NCBI GenBank assembly: GCA_937958735.1
Contig: CALGNG010000211.1
Location: 1-7,440 of the forward strand
Direction of reading: 5' to 3'
Origin: an uncultured Aquimarina sp.
GTDB lineage: Bacteria > Bacteroidota > Bacteroidia > Flavobacteriales > Flavobacteriaceae
DNA: 7,440 nt
Shown: positions 1 to 5,664 of the stretch, piece after piece
Numbering within the stretch: the first letter of the stretch is position 1
Layout of the letters: each line of letters starts with the position of its first letter
Notes under the pieces: generated by a model
Told to the model about the DNA's origin: nothing
Seen by the model: only the letters and a program-made list of their open reading frames with translations
Databases searched by the model: none
Made by a program: the position numbers and the translations under genes

Positions 1-409
1 CACTTACTGTTGCCCGTAAACGTGTTCCTGCTTGCTCCGATAGGGTTAATATTTCTACAGGGAATCCGTTAGCTTCAAAAGGAATCCCTATTTTTTCGTG
101 CCGTTCCTCTATTTTCTTATGTCCTGGACTAGGTTGTGCTATACCACTTAAATCGCCTTTTAAATCCATCAGTAATACTGGAATCCCTTTATTACTTAGA
201 TTTTCTGCCAGCACCTGTAATGTTTTTGTTTTACCCGTACCCGTCGCTCCAGCTATTAGTCCGTGCCGGTTTAAGGTTTTTAAAGGTATTTTAATTTGGG
301 CCTCTGCTAACGTTTCTCCTTCTAACATCCCTGCACCTAGTGTAATAAAATCTCCTTTAGTGGTATATCCCTCTTGTATATTGTTTATAAAGTCTTTTGT
401 CGTGCTCAT
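1..409 (-). CDS. HerA-like ATPase, DUF853 family (YjgR-like), N-terminal part
   Basis: Only the first 136 codons are inside the window; the gene continues past position 1. Translating the minus strand from ATG at 407-409 gives a product starting MSTTKDFINNI. It has a clear Walker A loop (GATGTGKT, about residues 54-61) preceded by NRHGLI, and then VLLMDLKGDLSGIAQP, where a Walker-B-like strand would sit. This order (RHGLI-GATGTGKT, then D-KGDLSG-AQ, then LRATVS) matches what I recall of E. coli YjgR and other DUF853 proteins, which are cytoplasmic P-loop ATPases related to HerA/FtsK translocases. Their cellular role is poorly defined. The gene lies 60 bp downstream of pssA on the same strand with no clear promoter between them, so co-transcription is possible. 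The family call is fairly secure; the function is not. Confidence 0.85.
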   Translation of the reverse strand, partial: MSTTKDFINNIQEGYTTKGDFITLGAGMLEGETLAEAQIKIPLKTLNRHGLIAGATGTGKTKTLQVLAENLSNKGIPVLLMDLKGDLSGIAQPSPGHKKIEERHEKIGIPFEANGFPVEILTLSEQAGTRLRATVS

Positions 410-469
410 TTCTATAATTTTATAACCTATAAGATCTATTTTAAAGTTTCCTTTATATATTTATTACAG

Positions 470-1198
470 TTATTGTTTTGTAAATATGGATAGCAATATA
501 TATAGCAAAATAGTAGCCAAAACACCTGCATAACCTAATAGTAACACCAAAATTAGTGCGGCAATAATTAGCGTATAACGCATCCAATTATCTTTAACAT
601 CCCAAGTTTTAAATTTAAGGGCAAATAATGGTAACTCTGCATTTAGCATATAACTACTAAAAATAATAATTCCAAAAAGAACATAGGTATTAACTAACCA
701 AATACCTATTAAACTTTCTGGCTGATAATAACTAATTAACCCTAAACTAATTATTAAAAGAGTATTGGCTGGTGTAGGCAGCCCTATAAAGGAGGAAGTT
801 TGCCTAGTATCGATATTAAATTTAGCTAACCGGTACCCAGAAGCCATGGTTACTATAAAACCTAACAAAGGCAAATAATCCATTATATAAAAACTTGGTA
901 GCGATACGGGCAAAAAATCCTGCACCAAATGGGATTTATTTAATAACTGAAACATAAACATACCTGGCACCATACCACTAGTAATCATATCCGCTAAAGA
1001 GTCCAATTGCAAACCTAATTCGCTCTGCACATTAAATAGTCTAGCAAAAAAACCATCGAAAAAATCAAAGAAAATCCCCAACAATGCAAAAAAAGCGGCT
1101 ATTTCCAATTTATCTATACTGGCAAAATATACCGCCACACAACCCGAGAAAAGATTAAGTAATGTAATAGCATTGGGAATGTACGGTTTTATGGACAT
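470..1198 (-). CDS. pssA: CDP-diacylglycerol--serine O-phosphatidyltransferase
   Basis: This inner-membrane enzyme joins CDP-diacylglycerol and L-serine to give phosphatidylserine and CMP, the first step toward phosphatidylethanolamine. The 242-residue product contains the complete CDP-alcohol phosphotransferase signature D-x2-D-G-x2-A-R-x8-G-x3-D-x3-D: D45, D48, G49, A52, R53, G62, D66 and D70. The aspartates bind the metal and the substrate. Several hydrophobic segments surround it (about residues 10-26, 33-44, 105-122, 144-156, 165-183 and 208-236). The length and the N-terminal SIKPYIPNAITLLNLFSG fit the Bacillus/Bacteroidota-type PssA rather than the unrelated E. coli type. The ATG at 1196-1198 begins right at the conserved N-terminus. 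The gene is divergent from the porV2-like gene, and the 91 bp between them must hold both promoters. All signature residues are present, so it should be active. Confidence 0.95.
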   Translation of the reverse strand: MSIKPYIPNAITLLNLFSGCVAVYFASIDKLEIAAFFALLGIFFDFFDGFFARLFNVQSELGLQLDSLADMITSGMVPGMFMFQLLNKSHLVQDFLPVSLPSFYIMDYLPLLGFIVTMASGYRLAKFNIDTRQTSSFIGLPTPANTLLIISLGLISYYQPESLIGIWLVNTYVLFGIIIFSSYMLNAELPLFALKFKTWDVKDNWMRYTLIIAALILVLLLGYAGVLATILLYILLSIFTKQ

Positions 1199-1268
1199 AT
1201 TCTATATAATTAGGCTTTAAACACAATAAGGTGCTGTAAATAAAGTTTAATATATGGTAAAAAAATAA

Positions 1269-1276
1269 CATCTTTG
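1269..1276 (+). promoter_or_regulatory. Candidate -7 box for the porV2-like gene
   Basis: CATCTTTG matches the Bacteroidota -7 consensus TAnnTTTG at all fixed positions but the first. About 20 bp upstream there is only a weak TTTA (1246-1249) in place of the -33 TTTG. Transcription would begin near 1282, leaving a leader of about 8 bases. A second similar box (AATCTTTG, 1285-1292) overlaps the start codon and is probably not used. Confidence 0.35.
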
Positions 1277-1289
1277 TAAAAAAAAATCT

Positions 1290-2375
1290 TTGAAAAAACT
1301 TGTATTAGTCTTACTATCGGTAGTTTTTTGCCTTAGTGCACATTCACAAACACGCAGTTATTCTAATGAATTTTTAAGCATTGGTGTAGATGCTGCTGCT
1401 TTTGGAAAAGCGAATGCCGTGGTAGCCACTACAGATAATGTAAATGCTACGTATTGGAATCCTGCTGGACTTACTAATTTAAAAAACAAGCAAGTATCTT
1501 TATTACACTCCTCTTACTTTGCTAATATAGCCAATTACGATTTTGCTGCTTATGCCCAGCCTTTAGACAACAATAGCGCTTTAGGTATTTCTTTAGTTAG
1601 GTTTGGTGTGGACGACATATTAGATACTCGTAGTCTAATAGCTAACGACGGTACAACAGTTACTCCGTTTAGGGATCTCCCACGTTTTTCTACTGCAGAT
1701 TATGCTTTTACCATCTCTTATGCTCGTAAATTATCCGAAAAAAACTTTAGCTATGGCGTAAATGCTAAAATAGTGCGTAGGATTATTGGAGACTTTGCTT
1801 CTGCTTGGGGTTTTGGTCTTGATGCCGGGATACAAGGAAAATATAAAAACATTAGTTACGGAGTAATGGTTAGGGATATTACTACAACTTTTAACTCTTG
1901 GAAAATAGACGACGATATCTTTGATACAGAAATACAAGACCCTACCAATGCTTTAAACAGACAAGAAATTCCTGAAAAAACAGAAATTACTATTCCTAGT
2001 ATACAAGCGGGTATTTCTAAAGATTTCGATTTGTACCGAAGAGATCTTATTTTAAATGCAGAAATAGATTTTAATATCCGCTTTGCAGAATCTAACGACC
2101 TTATTAGCGCTTCTAATATTAGTATTAACCCTGCAACTGGTTTTGAGTTGGCCTACAGAAACACTGTCTTTTTAAGAGGTGGTGTGGGAAATTTTCAAAA
2201 CACCGAAGACTTTAACCAAAAAGACAACCTTACCTTTCAGCCTAATTTCGGGGTTGGCTTCCAATACAAAGGTATTTCTGTAGATTATGCCTTAACAGAT
2301 ATAGGAGACCAGAGTGACGCATTATACTCTAACGTATTTTCTTTAATTATAGACTGGAAAGTTTTTGGCCGTTAG
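1290..2375 (+). CDS. porV2: PorV/PorQ-family outer-membrane protein, PorV2-like (type IX secretion associated)
   Basis: The product has 361 residues. It opens with a classical signal peptide (MKKLVLVLLSVVFCLSAHSQ, likely cut before or after Q20). The mature N-terminus, with FLSIGVDAAAFGKANAVVA and NATYWNPAGL (about residues 53-62), is the mark of the PorV/PorQ group of FadL-like beta-barrels. The rest alternates short amphipathic strands and ends in a strand closing on WKVFGR, as expected for an outer-membrane barrel. PorV proteins shuttle type IX secretion substrates to the PorU sortase. This shorter paralogue is usually called PorV2 in Flavobacteriia, and its exact job is unknown. The start is TTG: the frame has an upstream stop at 1266-1268 and no ATG before the signal peptide, so TTG at 1290 is the only start that keeps the leader. 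The family is secure; the PorV2 subtype is a judgement from length and sequence. Confidence 0.82.
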   Translation: MKKLVLVLLSVVFCLSAHSQTRSYSNEFLSIGVDAAAFGKANAVVATTDNVNATYWNPAGLTNLKNKQVSLLHSSYFANIANYDFAAYAQPLDNNSALGISLVRFGVDDILDTRSLIANDGTTVTPFRDLPRFSTADYAFTISYARKLSEKNFSYGVNAKIVRRIIGDFASAWGFGLDAGIQGKYKNISYGVMVRDITTTFNSWKIDDDIFDTEIQDPTNALNRQEIPEKTEITIPSIQAGISKDFDLYRRDLILNAEIDFNIRFAESNDLISASNISINPATGFELAYRNTVFLRGGVGNFQNTEDFNQKDNLTFQPNFGVGFQYKGISVDYALTDIGDQSDALYSNVFSLIIDWKVFGR

Positions 2376-2376
2376 G

Positions 2377-2401
2377 AAAAAAGAATCTTAATTCTTTTTT
2401 T
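2377..2401 (+). terminator. Hairpin terminator after the porV2-like gene
   Basis: AAAAAAGAAT (2377-2386) and ATTCTTTTTT (2391-2400) are perfect reverse complements around a 4-base loop, CTTA. The hairpin starts one base after the TAG stop. The right arm supplies the T-run, a common AT-rich form of intrinsic terminator in Bacteroidota. Confidence 0.75.
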
Positions 2402-2781
2402 ACCTCAAATAGTACCCTACTTTATATTATGTCTAATAATATCTAAGATTTCTATATAAATTATTAAGGCTAATGGTTTTCGCTTCCAAATTCTGGTCTA
2501 TTTATTAAAGTCCTCGCCTATTCCTAAAATGCAAAAGCTCTATAAATTACAAATACTTCTTAAGTGTTTCTTTTATCGAGGTACGCTTTTACGGTCTATT
2601 TACTAAGGTATTTTAAAGGTAAATACTGGATAGATTCTCTAAATACGGCTGACTTTAAGTAACAGACCTTTTACGCAACCTGTAATTGCCCAACAGTATC
2701 GCTTAATGACGAGCAACACGCTTTAAAATTAACTCATAACTTATAAAAAAGTCAGCAACATGGTGGGTAAAAGACCACTAG
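2402..2781. other. Gene-free stretch between porV2 and the cassette array
   Basis: About 380 bp with no convincing open frame on either strand; the longest is about 36 codons, without a usable start. Two structures stand out. One is an imperfect direct repeat, GGTCTATTTATTAAAGT at 2495-2511 and GGTCTATTTACTAAGGT at 2593-2609 (15 of 17 identical). The other is a perfect 9-bp inverted repeat, GCTGACTTT at 2648-2656 and AAAGTCAGC at 2748-2756, enclosing 91 bp. The stretch could be a gene-free first cassette, a landing site for the array, a decayed gene or an RNA. Nothing in the sequence decides between these. Confidence 0.5.
2495..2609 (+). repeat. 17-bp imperfect direct repeat pair
   Basis: GGTCTATTTA[T/C]TAA[A/G]GT occurs at 2495-2511 and again at 2593-2609, 98 bp apart start to start, differing at two positions. 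The role is unknown; the pair could be protein-binding direct repeats or a chance match in AT-rich DNA. Confidence 0.4.
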
Positions 2782-2971
2782 CCCTAACAATATGTATACG
2801 TTATGCGGGGTTCGGTTTGCTTTAGGTTGAGTCTTTTTTTTGCGAGGTCGGCAATACATAATGATGAATTTTTCCTTAAATTTAAAAAATCACAAGATGT
2901 ATTGCCTTGTGCTTGGCTGAAATTCGATGAATTTCTGCGCCGCAAAACACATATATTTGGCGTTAGCATTT
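2782..2971 (+). repeat. attC-like recombination site 1
   Basis: The site runs from CCCTAAC (6 of 7 to the integron RYYYAAC box) to GGCGTTAGCA at 2960-2968. The ends fold together: TATACGTTATGCGG (2795-2808) pairs with CCGCAAAACACATA (2940-2953) at 11 of 14 positions. Inside lies a perfect 10-bp inverted repeat, GGCAATACAT (2850-2859) with ATGTATTGCC (2897-2906), around a loop holding the palindrome TTAAATTTAA. At about 187 bp it is on the long side for attC sites, like the large Vibrio repeats. The left CCTAAC end does not match the start of cassette 1, as expected if it belongs to a preceding cassette. Confidence 0.6.
2952..2959 (+). promoter_or_regulatory. Candidate promoter -7 box inside attC-like site 1
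   Basis: TATATTTG is an exact match to the Bacteroidota -7 consensus TAnnTTTG, 33 bp before the toxin-like gene's ATG. TTTC at 2932-2935, 16 bp upstream, is a 3-of-4 match to the -33 TTTG. Site 2 has TATATTTA in the same position relative to its GTT, so the cassette genes may be transcribed from promoters built into the sites. Confidence 0.45.
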
Positions 2972-2992
2972 ATACATAAAATCAATTACATA

Positions 2993-3430
2993 ATGGGCTT
3001 TGAAAACAACACAAAAGAAAAAAGTTTTAATAGTTATGCTGGTACTGACCCCGGATGGGGAACTGAAGCAAGAAGAGCTATGTTTAGAGCAGCTTGTAAA
3101 TATTTAGGCATGAATCCTGATATGGCTGGAAATATTTTTATGGTTGGAGTGCATTCCATGTTACAAAGTGATGCAGTATGTCTTACAGGAAATAGCTTAA
3201 ATAAAGTAAAAAATGATGATGCTTTATTACGAGAACAAAAAAAAGAAATTGAAAAAATTAAAAATCACCCCAATTACAAAATTAGAAAAGACGATGGTTC
3301 AGGTTCTTTTAGCACTCAACTTGGTGGTCAACGTGCTAAAGGAGAAATGTGGAAACAGGCACTAGAATTTTGGAAATGGAATGATGAATACAGTGCTACT
3401 TGGGATATGGCTTTTAATGAATTAGTATGA
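2993..3430 (+). CDS. Toxin-like protein, N-terminal part, cut short by an in-frame TGA
   Basis: The 145-residue product opens MGFENNTKEKSFNSYAG. It is soluble, with no signal peptide or membrane segment. A likely helical region with RRAMFRAACKYLG follows, then a charged stretch (LLREQKKEIEKIK, about residues 78-90) and an aromatic-rich end (WKQALEFWKWNDEY). A farther ATG in the same frame (2927) would put 22 codons inside the attC-like hairpin, so ATG at 2993 is preferred. The TGA at 3428-3430 is followed by 76 more open codons in the same frame, so this is probably the front of a 222-residue protein (see the next entry). I do not recognise a named domain. The aromatic and Gly-rich composition and the coupled lipoprotein gene suggest a polymorphic-toxin-like effector, but that is inference. 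Confidence 0.6.
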   Translation: MGFENNTKEKSFNSYAGTDPGWGTEARRAMFRAACKYLGMNPDMAGNIFMVGVHSMLQSDAVCLTGNSLNKVKNDDALLREQKKEIEKIKNHPNYKIRKDDGSGSFSTQLGGQRAKGEMWKQALEFWKWNDEYSATWDMAFNELV

Positions 3431-3661
3431 ACTGTTAGGTCTGTAAATATTAAATACGAATATGAAGTTGATATTGATGGTAAAATTACATTTCGATATT
3501 GGTTTACTGATACCTTAGATTTAAGACCTAGTTGGGGCAGTCGATCTACCGAATATAATGCAGTTTGCGCAGTACTCGGTTTCTTATATCATGATGCACT
3601 TGGAGGTAGTGACGAATTGCAAATACAAGCTTATTGGACAACTACAATTAAAGGAGAATGA
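3431..3661 (+). pseudogene. In-frame remainder of the toxin-like gene after the TGA
   Basis: Reading on in the same frame past TGA 3428-3430 gives 76 sense codons (TVRSVNIKYEYEVDIDG... ending WTTTIKGE) and a natural TGA at 3659-3661. That stop overlaps the ATG of the lipoprotein gene as ATGA, the usual arrangement of coupled genes, which shows this segment was coding until recently. The content is protein-like: the strand-rich YEYEVDIDGKITFRYWF, then EYNAVCAVLGFLYHDALGG. It has no ATG or GTG start in its own frame, so it would not be made alone. The simplest history is a TGG (Trp) to TGA change at residue 146 of a 222-residue protein. A sequencing error or programmed readthrough are alternatives; I saw no sign of a selenocysteine element. 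Confidence 0.65.
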
Positions 3662-4281
3662 AAAATTTAAAAAAAATTATTTACATAGTATTACTAACAA
3701 TGGTTTCATCTTGTTTTTTTGACAAAAAACATAAAAATGTAGATTCGTTTTATACTAAAAGAATCCATTTGGATTTTCCTGTACTTCCTTTAGCAAAACC
3801 AATATTCGTGCATTACGATAAATCTTATAATGAATGGTTTTTTGAAATTCCTGAATTTTTTAAAAACAAATTATATTTAGAAAATTTAAAGGAAATAGGA
3901 ATTGATAATGTTTATATATACGGAAAAACCAATAAGAAAAAACGAAACCTTAAAAACTATAAAGAAGGAGAATTTGTATATGCAAATAAATATAATGGTA
4001 TTTCAATATCAAAAGAGCTTTCTAAATTAGAAGGAGAATTACAAATTTTTTCTGTTGATTCTACCAAAACCATCTTTATAGAACCAGAACGTTGGTTTGT
4101 TATTAATGTATCCGATAGTATCACAGATGTCTTTTTTTCGAAGAAAAAATATAATGATTATTTAAAAGGAAAAGGTATTTCGGGTAAAATGTACAAAATC
4201 GAAAAGTATCATAAACAATACAGAGAAACAGGTATATTACCTTGGTTTCCTGATAATATAAAAGAGAAATTAAAAAAATAG
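3658..4281 (+). CDS. Putative lipoprotein, possible immunity partner of the upstream toxin-like gene
   Basis: The 207-residue product begins with a lipoprotein signal: basic MKNLKK, a hydrophobic core IIYIVLLTMV, and the lipobox VSSC with Cys19 as the lipidation site. The mature part is Lys-, Tyr- and Phe-rich with alternating strands (for example FVHYDKSYNEWFFEIPEFF and VYIYGKTNKKK) and no further membrane segment. It probably sits in the periplasm or on the outer membrane. The ATG overlaps the upstream stop by ATGA, and AAGGAG lies just before it at 3651-3656, so translation is probably coupled. The gene fills the rest of cassette 1, with the attC-like site starting 4 bp after its stop. I do not recognise the family. 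A lipoprotein tightly coupled to a toxin-like gene fits an immunity role, but no motif proves it. Confidence 0.75.
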   Translation: MKNLKKIIYIVLLTMVSSCFFDKKHKNVDSFYTKRIHLDFPVLPLAKPIFVHYDKSYNEWFFEIPEFFKNKLYLENLKEIGIDNVYIYGKTNKKKRNLKNYKEGEFVYANKYNGISISKELSKLEGELQIFSVDSTKTIFIEPERWFVINVSDSITDVFFSKKKYNDYLKGKGISGKMYKIEKYHKQYRETGILPWFPDNIKEKLKK

Positions 4282-4285
4282 TACG

Positions 4286-4484
4286 AAATGCTAACACTAT
4301 ATATAGCAAATAGGGCGATTTATTGCTTGTTCAAAAGTCGACGTTTGTTTACTCTGTATCCAAATCTTTTGATTTGGTATTAAAAGAAAAAAATTAAAAC
4401 AAAATACAAAAGATTTGGCTTGTGGCTAAACCGAAAGCAATCGCTTATTTTCTGCCCAACTTGCCATATATTTAACGTTGTGTG
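4286..4484 (+). repeat. attC-like recombination site 2
   Basis: The site runs from AAATGCTAAC, the exact reverse complement of the start of cassette 1 (2962-2971), to AACGTTGTGTG, where cassette 2 begins. The arms pair in blocks: TATAT/ATATA, GCAA (4306-4309)/TTGC (4461-4464), GGGC (4313-4316)/GCCC (4454-4457) and GCTT (4325-4328)/AAGC (4435-4438). At the core is a perfect 12-bp inverted repeat, CCAAATCTTTTG (4360-4371) with CAAAAGATTTGG (4407-4418). The right end shares ATATATTTnnCGTT with site 1 (4466-4479 and 2951-2964, 12 of 14 identical). The fold is long and imperfect with unpaired bases, as attC sites are. Confidence 0.62.
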
Positions 4485-4524
4485 TAATTAAAAAAAAGGT
4501 CAACCTATTTCAGGACAATACAAA

Positions 4525-4815
4525 ATGACAGATAAAGGCAAAATAAAAGAACTAAATCAGAGAATTGACGAAGTTCTCTATTATGAATGGGGCCCAATTG
4601 GAGTATCTGACGAACCTTGCGCAAGAGCGGAATATAGTTCTTATACGATGACAATATTGAAATACGTCTTAAAAGAAGATTTAAACCAAATAGCAAATCA
4701 ATTGAGTAAAATAGAAACAGGTTCAATGGGATTGTCAACAGATAAAGAACGAAATTTGACAGTAGCTCAAAGGCTTTTGGACTATAAACACGCTGTTGAA
4801 GAAGGTCTAAAATAA
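4525..4815 (+). CDS. Small helical protein resembling the DUF1871 type
   Basis: The product has 96 residues, acidic and mostly helical by composition, with no signal peptide or membrane segment. The front half carries NQRIDEVLYYEWGPIGVSD (about residues 11-29), followed by a polar second half ending in AQRLLDYKHAVEEGLK. The pattern of a helix ending in EWDP[IL]G and then a short helical repeat resembles small DUF1871-type proteins as I remember them; treat that as a suggestion. Function is unknown. The ATG at 4525 lies 41 bp after the start of cassette 2, with no Shine-Dalgarno sequence. The stop is 3 bp before the next ATG, so the two genes surely share one message. Small partners of this kind in cassettes are often antitoxin- or immunity-like, but nothing in the sequence shows it here. 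Confidence 0.8.
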   Translation: MTDKGKIKELNQRIDEVLYYEWGPIGVSDEPCARAEYSSYTMTILKYVLKEDLNQIANQLSKIETGSMGLSTDKERNLTVAQRLLDYKHAVEEGLK

Positions 4816-4818
4816 TCT

Positions 4819-5268
4819 ATGTACGAAAAATTAACATACAGCGGAAAAGAATGCACTAATTATTTGTATTTCTCTTTTGATGCCGAATATTTCGAAACAG
4901 AAAAGATAACGAAGGAATTAAATATTGAGCCGACTTCTGTTATCATAAAAAAAGAACCTGTTCCAAAATCAACTGCTTGGAAATATCGAATTGATGCTGG
5001 AAATGAAATTAATTTGGAAATTGATCTTGAAAAATTGATTAAAACATTTGAGTCAAAAACGGAAATCATAAACGTTCTTAAAGCAAAATATAATTTAACA
5101 ACAAGAATACAATTTGTAATTGACATTGATATCAATCCAGAAGCTTCAACACCCTCTTTCGGATTGAATAAAAAAGCGATTGATTTTTTAAGTAAAACTG
5201 GAACTGAAGTTGATTTTGACCTTTACAAAGCTGATACGATTGGAATTCTAGAAAAGTTGGATGGATAA
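4819..5268 (+). CDS. DUF4279 domain protein
   Basis: The 149-residue cytoplasmic protein has the layout of DUF4279 along its whole length. A first strand carries YLYFSFDAEYFETEKIT; then ITKELNIEPTSVIIKKEPVP and an STAWKYRID strand; then a helical middle (LEKLIKTFESKTEIINVLKA, about residues 70-89). A second strand region (IQFVIDIDIN) precedes the characteristic end SFGLNKKAIDFLSKTGTEVD followed by FDLYKA. DUF4279 proteins are small, widespread in accessory regions, and of unproven function; some are suspected immunity proteins. The gene is the second of cassette 2, three bases after the DUF1871-like gene, and its stop is 7 bp before the next attC-like box. The family call is good; the role is open. 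Confidence 0.82.
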   Translation: MYEKLTYSGKECTNYLYFSFDAEYFETEKITKELNIEPTSVIIKKEPVPKSTAWKYRIDAGNEINLEIDLEKLIKTFESKTEIINVLKAKYNLTTRIQFVIDIDINPEASTPSFGLNKKAIDFLSKTGTEVDFDLYKADTIGILEKLDG

Positions 5269-5275
5269 AAAACTG

Positions 5276-5365
5276 CACACAACACGGTGTAATAAAATTT
5301 GGCATTTACGGTTGAAAATATAAATACAAAATATTTAATATTTGGCTTAGTTATAAACGTGGAAC
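5276..5365 (+). repeat. attC-like recombination site 3 (end of array)
   Basis: CACACAAC (5276-5283) is the exact reverse complement of the first bases of cassette 2 (GTTGTGTG, 4477-4484). The right end is taken as GTGGAAC (5359-5365), 6 of 7 to GTTRRRY. The arms pair only partly (CACG/CGTG, TTATAA-like blocks, TTGGC...GCC), and at 89 bp the site is less than half the length of the other two. The left box is solid; the right boundary is uncertain. No further cassette follows. Confidence 0.5.
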
Positions 5366-5664
5366 AATCTGTTTTAATTTAACTAAAAGTATAAAACTGT
5401 AGCTAATAAGTGCTATTATTAATGTCCAATATAATACTAGCCAAAATATAGGTACACTTATACCATTGTAAAATCTTATCTCTATTTCTATCCTAAAAAA
5501 CTGCTTAAAGCTTTAAATTTATCGAAATAATAATAATTTAAGCCTTACCTCTCCAAGCATTAGAAAATTTAACTTCTTAAAAAATACTCAATACAGCCTA
5601 TAACTAAATAGGGTTTTCTGTAATTAAACTGTTCTTGTCATAAAGAAAAAATTGACATAAGTCT
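5366..5664. other. Gene-free stretch between the cassette array and the caspase-like gene
   Basis: About 300 bp with no credible gene. A 53-codon open frame on the minus strand (5351-5512) would encode a hydrophobic peptide (VPIFWLVLYWTLIIALI) but has no start codon. Near the right end, TTGTCATAAAG (5635-5645) and TTGACATAAG (5652-5661) form an imperfect tandem repeat just before the next start. This could be a regulatory site, but no clear TAnnTTTG box accompanies it. Confidence 0.45.

Larger units (their letters stand above)
2782..5365 (+). mobile_element. Integron-like array of two gene cassettes
   Basis: Three attC-like folded sites (2782-2971, 4286-4484, 5276-5365) enclose two units whose genes all read on the plus strand. 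In each unit the first bases are the reverse complement of the bases following the last stop codon: GTTAGCATTT (2962-2971) with AAATGCTAAC (4286-4295), and GTTGTGTG (4477-4484) with CACACAAC (5276-5283). In integrons this happens because the two ends form one attC in the circular cassette. Cutting after the G of GTT gives cassette 1 as 2963-4477 (1,515 bp) and cassette 2 as 4478-5359 (882 bp). Stop codons lie only 4 and 7 bp before their sites, which is also typical. No integrase gene is in the window, so any mobility would depend on one elsewhere. This is an inference from structure, not a database match. Confidence 0.6.

Noticed and set aside
2850..2906. Intrinsic terminator or CRISPR-like repeat
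   Set aside because: The inner stem has a 37-base loop and no T-run after it, and there are no regularly spaced repeats with spacers; it fits the core of the attC-like fold better.
2784..2969. Minus-strand open frame inside attC-like site 1
   Set aside because: It covers almost exactly the folded site, whose inverted repeats explain the sequence; the peptide shows no recognisable features.
2927..2992. A farther ATG that would add 22 codons to the toxin-like gene
   Set aside because: The added codons lie in the right arm of the attC-like hairpin and across the cassette boundary, so they would belong to another unit. ATG at 2993 is the first start inside the cassette.
3428..3430. Selenocysteine or programmed readthrough at the in-frame TGA
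   Set aside because: No strong hairpin directly follows the TGA, the residue context does not look like a redox site, and a TGG to TGA change explains it more simply.
4121..4309. Minus-strand open frame antisense to the lipoprotein gene
   Set aside because: It overlaps a well-supported coding gene and an attC-like arm and shows no domain; it is a shadow frame.
5351..5512. Minus-strand open frame of 53 codons for a hydrophobic peptide
   Set aside because: It has no start codon and overlaps the attC-like site. Open frames of this length are expected by chance in DNA this AT-rich, and antisense T-rich codons look hydrophobic. A decayed membrane gene is not excluded.
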